This document shows, in pieces, positions 40,326-53,527 of a DNA stretch of 64,000 nucleotides. The DNA lies in assembly GCA_013146195.2 (NCBI GenBank), contig CM028377.1:162750545-162814544 (forward strand), in the 5' to 3' direction. The notes beneath the pieces were generated by a model, which saw only the letters and a program-made list of their open reading frames with translations, was not told the DNA's origin and searched no databases. Made by a program: the position numbers and the translations under genes. The DNA is from Codonopsis lanceolata (lineage: Eukaryota > Streptophyta > Magnoliopsida > Asterales > Campanulaceae). The first letter of the stretch is position 1, and the number at the start of each line of letters is the position of its first letter.

Positions 40326-43300
40326 GTTTGTTATTTTTATTACTCCCTCCGTTCTACCCAAAGAGTCCCCATTTGAAGTCATATATTAATGTCATTAAAG
40401 TTAGTTATAATTACAAAAATAATTAAGCACAAACAATGTACTTATAACACAAGTGCTGGGTAAAGATGAAATGTTATATAAAATTGTAAGCATAATTTTT
40501 GAAAGTGGACTTTTAGAGTGAAACATTTCAAAATAGTATAGTTGTCTCTTTGCCTGGAACGGAGGGAGTACTAAGTTTGCCTTTTGTACTTCCCCCTATA
40601 TGCCATGCCTCATTCTTGAAAGGAATTAATCACATTTGCATAATGGGTTTGATTTTTTAAATTCTTTGCTAACTTAGATTGATACTACATTCCAATCAAA
40701 AAGTCTTATGAGTTCGAACCATCATTTATTTAAGGTTTAGAATAGTTTTAGCTAAATTTGAAAAGTGATACATGCAATAGCTTAACTTTTTGAATAGAAC
40801 TCTTTAAGCAGTCTAAAAATAGAGAAACAAGTGTTATAACTCTTTGTTTGGAACGGAAGTAGTAATTGTTAAAGTCAGGTGCCTAGTGATTTGTCTGTTA
40901 AATTTGGTCCATCTCTTTCTAAGGCACTCGTCTGTCTCACGAACACAAACACACAACGTCCTTGTATACACGTGTTTGAAGTTGTGTGTGTTTATCAGTC
41001 AATACCTCCGTCCCAAAATGAGTTTCAAATTTAAAATTTTTGTTGTCCCAAAATGACTGTCCATTTTCTAACGAAGGAACTTTAGTTCACCTTTGCCAAC
41101 AATCATGTCCAAATGTGCACTTGCAATGCTTTATTGTGGAGACAGTGGGTATATATGTATATGTGCTCTTAAAATTGTTTAAAACTCAACTTTCTTAATT
41201 CACTTACTTATTTTGGGATGGAGGGAGTACTATATTGCAACACATGGGTAAACCTTAAGGGAGTCGTAAGGTTGCTCTATTATGATTAGGAGGTCATGAG
41301 TATGACCTATGGAAACAACTACCTCTACAACACAAGGTTGATCCTATGTGACCTGGAGATCATGAGTTTGAACTATGAAAAAAAATCTGTGATTAAAATA
41401 TTTTATGCTAATTTGGGTAATGTAATTGGGGTAAATGTAAAAACTCATAAATATGTAGCAGTTCAACCTTTAAAGGGAACTCGTTGAGACAGAACGTCGC
41501 AAAATATATGGACTTTATAGCGGAACAAAGTGGGCAGTTGTTATGCTCAGGTGAAAAATTGCGATATAAGAGGAGCGCTAAGGTTGTTCCATTATGACCA
41601 AGTGGTCACAGTTTTCACCTATGGAAACAACAACCTCTGCAACCTAAGGTTGCTCCTTTGTGACTTGGAATCATGAGTTTGAACTATGAAGACAACCTTG
41701 GCAGCTGCCAGGGTTCATTAGACCCTTTCTAGCTTTGGAAATGACAAGAGTCTTGGTGCTTCATGTCTTGATGTCTTATTCTGTCATTGATTTTCTTTGG
41801 GCTTGGTCTTTGTATAAACAGAAGAGGAGGAATTCCTTTTGGGATAGTTTGCCGTTAGCAGTGAGTGTATTTGGAGAGAAAAGAAGGCTAGAGCATTTGA
41901 GAACGAAGAAAGGAGCATCGATGAATTTAAGAATCAAACTCTCCATCTGTTGTCTTTTTTGGGGTTACGAGGAGGTGTCGCAGAGAATTAGCCCTTTTAG
42001 TAATTTTGTGTATAACCTTACTTATGGTTAGTGGTGGTTTTATTTTGTATTCTTCCGGTGTACATAGGATGTGCCACCTTTTTTGACGCTCTTTATTATT
42101 TATAGGCTTAAATAGCAATTTGGTCACTCTACTTTCCCACTTTTTGCAATATGATGACCCTACATATTTTTTTTAAATTTAATTACTATACTTGGTTTAT
42201 AATTTCGATAAGGTGACTAACACTATTTTCGTTAGTTATGTAAGACAGAAATCTACAAAAAGTCTACAATACCCATTACCTTAGGCATATAATGTACACG
42301 TGGTGTTTTACCGAAGTCAACAAAACCTAACCTCATCTACCTATACCCTTTAGATTCCCCCTAGATTAAATGGGTCGAAGGTTTCCCTCTTCCATTAATG
42401 ACGACCAAATTGGCTTTATTAACCTTTTGGGGCTCCCTTTCACACAGCAAAGCGTCTTCTCCTTTGAGCTTTCAGGCCCGCTCCATGAACAAATCTGAAG
42501 AAGGCGTTCCAGGTGTTAAAAGTTTGAAACGAGTGAATTCTTCTAATTTTTGATTTGATCTCGGAATTCATTATAAAAGGGTAAAAGGCCCAATCACGGC
42601 AACTTCTTCTTTTCCCCCTCTCTCGGATTGAGCTCCCCAGACCAATATCTTTCAAATGAGCTCCATCTCTCTCTCTCACTCCCCTCCCTCTCTCTCTAAC
42701 ACACACACACACACAAATTCACTCTTGACCCAAAAATTGGAGATCAAGCATTTCCAAACTTGTCAAGTGTCAATTCTCTTTCTCTTTCCACATTTCAAGA
42801 GTTTGTAATTACTTCTCCATTTTTTCAAATTTAGTTCTCACCCAGCTAATTACCACCCCAATAATCATGAACCACAGAAAACCCATAAAACCCCCTCATT
42901 CCAAATCACCCGAACCCAGCTCCTTTTTCATTTTCATAGCTTCCCCACAATCCCTTGGTCTCCTTTCTATCCTACCCCTCTTCTCTATCTTATCGGTCAC
43001 CCACCACCACCACCACAACAAGAAGCTTGCGATTTATAGCCAATTTCTAGGTAGAAGTGTAAATAGATGGGAATGGGAAGCGCACTGGAGACGTGGATAA
43101 TACTAATAACCACCACAACTCAGCCCATGTTTTTTTTTTGATAAGTAAAGATAGTATTAATGGTGCCTAAAAGGGAGACACGCCTATGTACACAAGATGT
43201 ATACAAGCCAGTTACTTTACAAAAGAGATATTATCCACAAACTCTACAAAAGGATTGCTACTCTGCCGTAGCAGCTCATGATACCAAAAGAGCAATGGCT

Positions 43301-46300
43301 GCATTATCGTCTTCTGGATCTCCTCCACCTTCCTCTCTTCATTCTCGAAGCATCTTCTGTTTCCTTCCTTCCAGATAGTCCAGCAAACTGCCATAGGGGC
43401 CACTTCCCAGATGACATTTTTCCTTTTCCTTTTATACAAAGCCCAGCTTTCCATTAGGTGTCTCACAGATCTGGGCATCACCCAGCTAATCTGGAACAGA
43501 TTAAAGACAAAAGATCCTCCTGGCAACTGGACAATGTAACAGAATGTGGTTTATGTTTTCCTCGCCCGCCTTGCATAAGAAACACCAATTAACGTAATTT
43601 TTTTTCCTGATCCGCAAATTGTGGCCTGTTAGAAGTGCTTCATTGATGGTTTCCCACATAAGGAAACTCACTCTGGTAGGGGCCTTGGTTTTCCAAACGG
43701 TACTCCACGGACAAATCCTTCGGTGCCCCTTAACTTCTGGTAGAAAGATCCGACTGTGAAAGTCTTTTTATTCTCCCCCCCACACTGCTATATCCTCCCC
43801 ATCGCCACTAACTTTCTGATTATACAGAAGCTCAAAAAGTTGTCCCAAAGAATCCATCTCCCAGTCTTGGAGATTCCTCCTAAAGGTTGGATTCCAGGTG
43901 ATTACTCCATCTACAACCTGCACTATCGAATTAACTGTGTCATCTTTATTCCTAGCTATGTTGTACAGCGTGGGAAAGACTCTACACAGCTCCATATCAC
44001 CTCACCACTTATCCTTCCAAAAACAAATAGATTCCCCCTTGCCAACTTCGAGAGAAATCCACCTTTTAAACAAGGCCCATTTTTTCCTAATGCCCTTCCA
44101 CGCGCTCACCCCGTACGACAATTTAACCTCATTGGGAATCCACCTGTTCACCCCTTCCCCATATTTTCCCAGAACCACCTTCTTCCACACAGTATCATCA
44201 TCGCTTAGGAATTTCCACAGCCATTTACCCATAAGGGCAGCATTAAAAACCGTAAGATTCTTAATACATAAGCCTCCATTACTCAAATTTAGGCACACCG
44301 TCTCCCATTTAACCAAATGATACTTCCTCTCCACCGAATGTCCCTCCCAAAGAAAATCTCTCTCCATTTTCTCCAGCCTCTTAGCCACAGAAGGACACCG
44401 TCATATAATACGTAGGCAAGTTAGAAAGAGTACTCTTGATGAGAGTCAATCTACCGCCTTTCGACAAGTATTGCTTCTTCCAACCAGCAAGTTTTCGCTC
44501 GAATCTTTTAATAATCGGGTTCCAAATCCCCTTGCTATTTGAAGCAGCCCCGAGAGGAAGACCTAAATAAGAGGTCGGTAGCTTTCCCACTTTGCACCCA
44601 AAGAAACCTGCCAGGAATTCTATGTTGTTCACTTCCCCCACCGGATACACCTTGCTCTTGTGAATTTTTATGATTTCAAAGGTGACTGAATGTTGGAGTG
44701 ATGATTGGTGACAGGAATGCGTAGGTTAGTCTGCACTTTGGATTCGAGGAAATGTTCACATTTGGGTTCTATCTGGTAGTGGTTATGATTTCAAGTTTTA
44801 AATGTAAATTTGAGTAAAAGATACTTCTCCAAATATGCTCCGCTGAAGAAAGGTTTTGTTACTATTAGATTTCCCGGAGAAGAAATATGACAATTTCACA
44901 AGATGCATCTTCTCTTAAGCACTTACTACTGGAAATATCCATTCCTCACTGTTAAGTTACCAACTCAAAAAGTTGGAAGAAAGGATATTTCTGAATTGAA
45001 GAAGACTCAAAAAGTTGGAAGAAAGGATATTGCTGAATTGAAGAAGACCATCAATATGGGAGACGATAGGACCTTCTTCCAAGCAGGTTGGAAGAATTTT
45101 GAAGTTTTGAGAGAACAGGAGAAGGATTGTTTCTTGTTCAGGGTGGTGGAGAGATCTAGAGGAAGACTGCACGAGATAGTTCTTTCCCTTTTTGAGTTTT
45201 TCTGGGTAGTGGTTGGCTGGGCAGAGTTTCTTCGTCCAGTGGTGTTTGGTGGAAGAAACTGCAGGGGAAATTGGTCAATGTCTTTGTGGCTAAGGAAAGG
45301 AATGCAGCAGGGAGTTTCATCAAAGTCACATCAAGGGGAGCAGGAAGGTTGGGAATGATTTGTATCCCTGAAAACACAGAAGCTGAAGGTTGGGATTGGG
45401 TGGCGGACAAACTTCGTAAGTTTGCCGGTAGCTGGGATACTAGGGTGAAGGGTTCCCCCAAGGTCTGTAAGGTAGCCGCAGTGAAGAATTCAGGAAAACA
45501 GAGCAAGCCAACCTTGTCCAAAGCCTCGTCGGAGAGAAGGGGACCTGTTACAACTTATAAAACTTATAAGGAGGCTGCGGAGATACTTCCATGGCCTGAT
45601 TTAGTCACTTGCAGAGGAAAGGCCAGGGGGAGAAGGGAGTGGATTTTCAGGTGGAGGATAGTTCTTGCCTGGGAGCTTTAGAGTTTTTGGAAAGGTCCTT
45701 GGTGGGGAGGTTTGGTGTGACGATTGGTTCTGTTCCAGATAGGTTGGAATTCCAAAGTTGGGTGGATCGTAAATGGAAGATTGCTGGAGGTGTTCGTGTT
45801 CTGGAGTTAAGCGAGAAGTCCTTCCTTTTCGATTTCCGTTGGAGGAGGAGGCCAGACGAATCCTTAAGGTGAGGAGTTGGATGGTCAACAACAAGCCCCT
45901 GTTTTTGGATTACTGGGATCCAGTATCTTCAAGCCATTGGAAACTATTGCGGAGGTTTTATTCGGGTGGATGAAGATACAGAGTTTAGAACTAATTTGAG
46001 GTGGGCGAGAATTCTTATTCGTTTCTTTAAGGAGATTCCGGGGGTCGATCAGTATTGGGGTCAAGGGGAGAATATTCGTAGTGCCTCTGTGGGCAGAGAC
46101 GACGGCTTTCTGTTATTGGGCGCAGCAGTGGTGGTAGAGGAGAACCGGTGAAAGGTTCTTTGGGGAAGACAGAGTAGGTGTTCATCACGCGCCCACTTCG
46201 AGAGTTGGGGGAGCCCAATGGAGGTCAGGAGGCAGGCCCAAGTGGCTGCAAGAGCCAAACCTGTAAGGAGATTGCTGAACAGAGTCTGCCTATTTCGGTT

Positions 46301-49300
46301 GGACCCGTTACTCAAGTGGGTGGTGTGGGTATTGTGTGTGGGCCTCTACCCTCAGATTTCATTGCAAATTCCGAAGCCCATTGTGTCGAGATAGAAGAAA
46401 GAGTCAACTTAAGAGGGGTCGTCTCCTCAGGTTTTCGCAGGGATAGTGTCTGATACCTCGATGGATAAGGTCGGCGAAGACGGGAGCCCTATGCGTGCCG
46501 CTGGCTGTGACGATAGCAAGGAGAGCAGCGAGATCGTTTGCGAAGGGGGAATTCCTGGTTCAGGTAGTCAAATCCGTGTCGAGTCGGATGTTGCTCTGCC
46601 GGTCTTGAACGGTGATGCAAGTGTTCCAGTTTCGACAGTTTCTCCGATGACCAGTTTGCAGGTTCCAGTCAATTCGAAGGAAATCTTGGTTTTTGAAGGG
46701 TTGCAAGAGGAGGGTCAGGATGTACCTATTGCATGTTCTCCGAAATCTGTGGTCAGACCCGAGAATTTTTTAGACGACAAGTTGTTGTTGAGCGATCAAG
46801 ATAGTTTAGACATTTCTTTGTGGGTTAAAAGAAGAGCAAAGAGTATTGGGAGACTTCTTGGTGTATCGAGCACAGGGTATGAATGAAGAATTATGGATAT
46901 ATTGCAAGACATTGATAAGGGCCGTAAATCAGCAGCAAGTGATTTCATTTCAAGCAAGTCAAGCTGCAATTGGGAACTGAAGAATTTAAGCTGTAGTCTA
47001 AATTTTGATGGAGAAATACACAGGAGAGGGGGATTGAGCCCGATTAAAAATTCTCAGTTTTAATTATGCATACACGAATCATATCTTGGAATGTGAGAGG
47101 AATTAATGAAGGGTCCAAGCGTTTAGCGATTAGTGCGGCTCTCAGAAGATGGAGCCTCATCTAGTTTGTTTTCAGGAGATGAAAATGGAGAAAATAGACT
47201 ACAGGGTTGAACTGGAGGTAGGAGGGGGTAGATGGACACAGTGGGACTTTCTAGGCCTGATTTGTAAATTGGATATTGAGAAGACATATGACAATGTTGA
47301 CTGGGGTTTTCTGGATTACTTGTTGTCCAGAATGGGTTTCGGTAGCCGTTGGAGGGAGTGGATATCCTTCTGTATTTCTACGGTAAAATTCTCGGTGTTG
47401 GTAAATGGTGAACCCGGAGGTTTTTCTCTAGCTCGAGAGGGTTACGACAAGGAGATCCCTTATCTCCCTTTCTCTTCATCATAGTTATGGAGACGTTGAG
47501 TAGAATGATGGATATCTTGGTAGTTAGGAACCTGATTCAAGGTTTTGATGTGGGAAGAATCAGCGATCAGGAGATGAAAATTTCACATTTGCTTTTTGCG
47601 GATGATACTCTAGTGTTTTCTCTACATATTTGCGGTGCCGCTTCTATTTTTGATAGGGCAAACAAAAGACATATCAAAAGCCGCCGGGAAGATGGCTATA
47701 TGGATAATCCCACAGCTTTTCGCTTACGCAATGAACTTTTCGATCGCCACCTCTGTGTAAATTGATGTTGTGGCTCTGTTTAAATTTAGAAGGGGAGAAG
47801 TAATGGTGGAGAGAAAAAGAAAAATATTAATTATAAAGGGTATTTTCAAGTTTCTCTAAATGTTTAAAGATTTCCATCCAATAAAATGAAAAAAAATATT
47901 GTAGAGTCACCATATTGCAAAAAGTGGGAAAGTAGGGTGACCAAATTGCGATTTAAGCCTTATTTATACTAAACTTATTTATAAAAAAAAAAGAGTCTTG
48001 TGCATTGTGCCTTTCGTTATTATATTTCCATCTATCCTTGAATGCTTATCTTTTTAGGCTGTAGTACAACTGGGAATAATATTGTTTAAGAGGTTTAGGT
48101 TTGTAAATGATACCATTTTGTTTGCGTTCTTCAGATTTGGGACACTTTGAAGGGCCAGGTGCAGACTGAGTTTGCAGATATCGTGTCAACTGATGAAACC
48201 AATCTTTTGGCAAAACCGGAAGGGGGACACCTTTCAGTTGATTACACTTGTATGAAGTGGCTCTCTTTGGAGAAAAAGGTTCACTGTCCTTCACAAGCTT
48301 AAGTGGGAATTTTCTTTGATATTTTAAGATTGTGATTGTTGCACTTACTGACTACTTAGATGATTAATGGTGTTCAGAAGAAAAGGAAGCTCGGAAGTTC
48401 ACTGCTTGTGTTAGGAACTGGGAGTGGCGATGTTTTAGCAGTGGATGTTTCTGCTGGTCAACTGAAGTGGAGGGTTAGTGACAGCCATCCTGGGTGAGTT
48501 CCAGATAACATTATCTTTTGGGCGTCGCAATCCTTCCCAGAAAACGTATTCTTGTTACAAGCAGCTTAGCTTTCTTTTAAGCAGCAATTTTCACGGTGGA
48601 TCAAGGATAAACTTAAATAAAGAAAACTGCTACAGATTGTGATTATTCTATGCGATGTCTTTGGTTTACATAAGCTTATGATATGTCCTGAAAACACGAC
48701 ATGAAATCCTTCAGTATGCATTGAGCTTTAATTTGATGGAAGCTAATACCGTGAGTTAATGAAGTAGGAACAATGATGTGCTATATTGGCTGTCATCTAT
48801 CTACAAAAAGTGGTTGGATGTCCCACTGCAGAATCTGCATTTTTGTTGTCAAACCATTCTCGCCATAACTTTTATGAAAATATGCAGGGGCGTCACTGCC
48901 ATTTCATTTCCTACAACTGGTTCTCGAATTTACACTGCTGGTGCTGATGGGATGATTTGCGAACTCGATTCCATGACAGGGAACCTGTTGAAGAAGTTTA
49001 GAGCATCTACAAAGGCGATATCTTCAATGTCTGTTTCGTCAGGTATGTGCTTTAATTTTGATAGAGAATCAAACATAATGTGCTGTCCTTTGTAGTTACA
49101 CGAAATGTAGTCAGAAGCTTGAGTAGTGTCGGAACTAATTTTTTTTCCAGGTTGTACAAAATAGTAAAGAATAATATTGCAATTGGCCATAATCATTTAA
49201 GTTGTAATATAAAAAGTAAAATTGTTCATGCATGTTCAGTTAATTTTTTTGCTAGCTTAATCTATCTTATATAGACTATATTAACATTACCAATACATAT

Positions 49301-52300
49301 AAATTACAATTTGTACAAAGTGCTCCATGAAATAAATTACAATTTTGATTTGGAATTAGTAAAAAAGTCTTTAATAATGTTTTTTCTGTCTTTATTTGAA
49401 TAAAGTTTGTAAGAGATTTTATTTTGGTAAATGTGGTTTGGCTTAGGCCAAAACCATGAACCGAACTGCACCTATTGGTTAAAAAAATTTCAAACCGAGC
49501 CGAACCGAACCGAACCACTCGGTTTGGTTTGGTTTTGTGGTTTATATAAATTCTTTTTAATTAACTTAACCAACATTAAGAATAACATAAAAATAAGATT
49601 TTAATTTGGAATTAACATCAAAATTAGAAAATAACCTACTAAAAGGTAAATTATGTTTTAGTATTGATAACTGTGTAGTGGAAAGTGTGTGGGGAAATCG
49701 CAGTTTCGACTGGGCTCATCTCGAAGCAGACGGGATGGCGGGAGGAATTCTGCTGGTGTGGGACAGCAGGATGGTCTCCAAAGTAGACATGACTCTAGGC
49801 TCTCATTCTATTTCTGTTCTTTTTAAAAATGCAGATGATGGAAAGTTATGGGTTTTCTCAGGGGTTTATGGTCCGTTTTCTGTAGGTCAGCATGAAGTTT
49901 TATGGAACGAGTTAAAATTAGTCCGCAAAAATGGTGTGTTCCGTGGTGTGTGTGGGGGGACTTTAACTCCATTCAATTTCCCTATGAACGCTTCGGTACT
50001 CAAGGTTTCTCTCAAGCCATGGATAATTTTAATGATTTCATTAATGAGATGAATTTGGTGAATTTGCCTTTAGAAGGGAGTGCTTTCACTTGGTTTAGAG
50101 GTGGGGAAAGTCAGCAACGTTCGAGAATTGACAGGTTCCTTCTATCTCCGTAATGGGTAGATCAGATGGGCGACTTTTCCCAAGGTACTCTTCCGAAGTT
50201 AGCCTTTGATCATGTCCCTATTCTGCTGGAAAGTGATGGGTTCCATAGGAGGAAATCCTCGTTTAGATTTGAAAATATGTGGCTTGAAGAGCCTGGATTT
50301 ATGGAGTGGGTGAAACTAAAATGGGACTCGTACGAGGTTGAAGGGAAACCGTATTTCAGAATTGCCAGAAAATTGAAGTTGCTTAAGGCGAATCTCCGAG
50401 TGTGGAACAGGGAGATTTTTGGGAAGATTGAATCGAGAATAAAAGTGGTTATGGATGAAGTCAGCAGATTAGATATTTTGGAGAGTGAGGGTAGGTTGGG
50501 GGCTGATGAAGACAGAAGCAGAGAAGAGTTAAATCTGGAAATTAAGAGACTTTTGTTAAGCGAAGAAATCAGTTGGAGGCAGAAATCGAGAACCCTATGG
50601 CTGCGGGAAGGGGACAAAAATACCAGATATTTCCACCGGATGGCTAAGGTTCACAACAGTTTCAATAAAATAAAAAGATTATGGGTTAATGGTACTGTGA
50701 CGGAAGACCACAACCTTATAAAAGACATGGGCCGTAGAGTTTTATCAAGATCTTTATTTGAAGAGTGAAGGATGGAAGCCAAAGCTGGATGGAGTTGCTT
50801 TTAAATCTCTCCCGACTGAGGATAAAGAGCAGCTGGAGCAGGATTTCAGTGAGGAAGAGGTAGTATCAGCTTTGAGAGGTTTAAAAAGGGACAAAGCCCG
50901 CTTCTCATTAGATTTCTTCCAGCGCTGGGAGGTGGTTAAGGGAGACATTATGGAGGTGTTTCATTCCTTTTTCATCGAGGATAGCTTCGAGAAAAGCCTA
51001 AATGCCTCTTATATAGCCCTCATCCCGAAGAAGAAAGGAGTGGAAGATCTTAAAGACTTTAGACCGATCAGTCTTATCGGAGGTATTTACAAGCTGATTG
51101 TAAAGGTTTTATCGAATCGCCTTAGGAGAGGTGGTTTCAGATTCCCAGCATGCGTTTGTGGGGAACAGACAAATCTTTGATGCTAGATGCTGCCCTGATA
51201 GCAAATGAGGTTGTTGATACTAGGAGGAGTGAAGTTCCTGGTGTGCTCTGTAAATTGGACATTGAGAAGGCCTATGACCATGTAGATTGGGACTTCTTAC
51301 TGTATCTCCTTTCTAGGATGGGTTTTGGGCTTAAATGGGCAAGATGGGTGTATTTTTGCATCTCAATAGTCAGATTTTCAGTTATGGTTAATGGGGAATC
51401 AGCTGGTTTCTTCCCAAGCTCTAGAGGTCTCCGTCAAGGGGATCCACTTTCCACCCTTCTGTTCATTGTAGTGATGGAAGCTCTGAGCCGTCTGCTTGAC
51501 AAGGCAGTGGATGTAGGTTTTATTCAGGGGTTCAAGGCGGGAAGAGTGAGTGTGCCAAATCCTTCAGTGACGTGTTTTGTGAACCGGAAAGATCTCAACT
51601 AGGCTACTTGCGTTTGGTTCTTTTATTTTTTCAGGCGGTGTTGGGGCTGAAAATTTACGTTTCGAAGTGTGAAATTATCCTAGTGGGTGCGGTGGACAAC
51701 TTGGGAGATCTTTCCTCTTTCTTTGGTTTCAAAGCAGGAAGCCTTCCAACCATATACCCGGGATTTCCTCTCGGTGCTTTTAGGAAAGCAGACATGTGGA
51801 GTTCAGTCATTGAGCACTTCGAAAAAAGGTTAGCAGGGTGGAAGAGACTATCTGTCAAAGGGTGGCTGGATGACTTTAATTAAAAGCACTCTTTCAAACC
51901 TCCCTACCTACTTCATGTCTCTTTTTGTGATTCCTGCTCAGTCGCCAAGAGAATTGAAAAATTGGAAAGGGACTATGGGAGGGAGGCAGCAAGGGGAGAA
52001 AATATCACCTTGTTGATTGGACCTCCGTTTGTTCAAGTATTCAGAGCGGAGGTTTGGGCATTAAAGTTTTAAGGAAGTTCAATAGTGCCCTAATGGGTAA
52101 ATGGTTGTGGAGATACATTACGGAAAGAGAGGCTTTGTGGAGGTTGATAGTGACCGGTAAATTTGGGCAAGGAAGTCAGCTGTGGTTCCCTTCGGTCATT
52201 AGATGCTCTTATGGATCCAACGTGTGGATAGGGATCTCTAAAGGTTGGGAGGACTTCCATCGTGTCATTCTCTTCGAAGTAGGGAATGGGGATAATGTTA

Positions 52301-53486
52301 GGTTCTGGAAGGATAAATGGTGTGGGAATACTTCCCTCTAACAAGAGTTTCCTAGGCTTTATAATCTTGTGACTAACCGAGAGGTTATGGTGAGGGAGAT
52401 GTTCGAGAATCTTGATGGTAGAGATATATGGGTCCCTACGTTTAGAAGAAATTTACAAGATTGGGAGGTAGGTTTTTTTTTTCTTTAAAAGAGGATTAGT
52501 AGTGGTTCCCCACTTACCCTATGGTGACTTGAACCCGCTACCTATTACTATCTATTAGGTATGGGTGAAGCGTCTTACCACTACGCTGCTCTTCGTTGTC
52601 AAAGGCTTGAGGGTTTCGAAGCCAAGACCTTCGTCAAATTGGCTTGAGGTAGGTGATGTGGCAAGATTTCTTGACAAGCTCTATGCCATAAAGAGACAAG
52701 CTCTATGCCATAGGGTGGTTTGGGTGAGATCGAAGAGCAGGAAGTTCATTGTTAAGTCCTTTTATTTAGCTTTATGTGATCTGGGTAGAATTTTCTTCCC
52801 TTGTAAACTCGTTTGGAAATTGAAAGCTCCCAGTAGAGTGGCTTTTTTTGCATGGGAGGCTGCAAAGGAGGCCATCCTTACGGGGGATAATCTGAGAGCT
52901 AGAAATAGGGTTTATGTAAACCGGTGCTACATGTGTAAAGAAGATGAGGAGACGACTAATCACCTTTTGCTGCATTGCTTTGTAGCAAGAGAGGTATGGA
53001 GTCATTTCTTCCTCTTAGCCGACATTTCTTATTTCTTGGGTTATGCCAACATCAGTAGTAGTTGAGCTCCTCTGTGGTTGGTCGTATAAGAGGAGAAGGA
53101 GGAATATGGTCTGGGATACAACCATGTCTGGTGGAGCATTTGGAAGGAGAGGAACCAAATAGCTTTCAATAATGTGGAAGCTTGGTCATAAGCTGAGCTG
53201 AAAGAAGAATTCAGCTCCTCCGTTTTTGGTGCTCGGAGACCTCTTTGCATGAGTGGAACCTTTTTGTGGATATGGAGGATATTGCAATCCAATTGTAATT
53301 TTGTTTAGTATACTTCCAGTGTACAGGGTTTTGCCTCCCTTTTTGGCATCGTAATTAATACAAACTTTATTTATAAAAAAAGGTAAATTATCATAAAGAA
53401 AATAATACAAATTCCAAAATAAACACAAACAATGGAAGTAATAATAGTCCACCAACAATCAAGATTTTGTTTGGTTTAGTTACTTT

Positions 53487-53527
<41 letters not shown>

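Larger units (their letters stand above)
43132..47625 (-). mobile_element. LINE with inverted 5' part (twin-priming structure) inside the MULE
   Basis: The 3' half is on the minus strand. Its poly-A tail appears as poly-T at 43131-43140, and the coding remnant runs from C-terminal sequence up to HKSKVYPVG near 44660. Directly to the right, the 5' half is on the plus strand: ORF1 (about 44900-46890), endonuclease start (47067) and RT ending in [11 protein letters not shown] (47625). In an intact LINE the sequence after the FADD box is what the minus part begins with. So the two parts are one element with its 5' part inverted, the known twin-priming outcome. A flanking duplication was not found. 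Confidence 0.75.
42105..47959. mobile_element. Mutator-like element (MULE), Pack-MULE candidate
   Basis: Terminal inverted repeats of 60 bp (42105-42164 and 47900-47959) differ at four positions. A perfect 9-bp target duplication TTATTTATA lies at 42096-42104 and 47960-47968. Long TIRs with a 9-bp duplication define Mutator-like elements. No transposase (MURA/MULE domain) is visible. Removing the internal LINE (43132-47625) leaves about 1.36 kb. That includes a CT-rich leader-like block and an ATG frame (42867-43100), suggesting capture of a host gene 5' end. It sits in intron 1 of the Utp5-like gene, in the LINE tail. Confidence 0.92.
49655..53377 (+). mobile_element. 5'-truncated LINE (3.7 kb) in intron 4
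   Basis: A perfect 14-bp target duplication AAAAGGTAAATTAT lies at 49641-49654 and 53378-53391. The 3' end is A-rich. It starts within the endonuclease and carries RT and the C-terminal region in the same orientation as the host gene. ORF1 is absent through 5' truncation. It contains a SINE at 52473-52645. Confidence 0.94.

Noticed and set aside
43756..44320. Plus-strand frames 43756-44208 and 43898-44320
   Set aside because: They are shadows of the minus-strand LINE ORF2, whose residues are recognisable on the opposite strand.
48046..48294. Minus-strand frame over exon 2
   Set aside because: It is antisense to a confidently placed exon of the Utp5-like gene.
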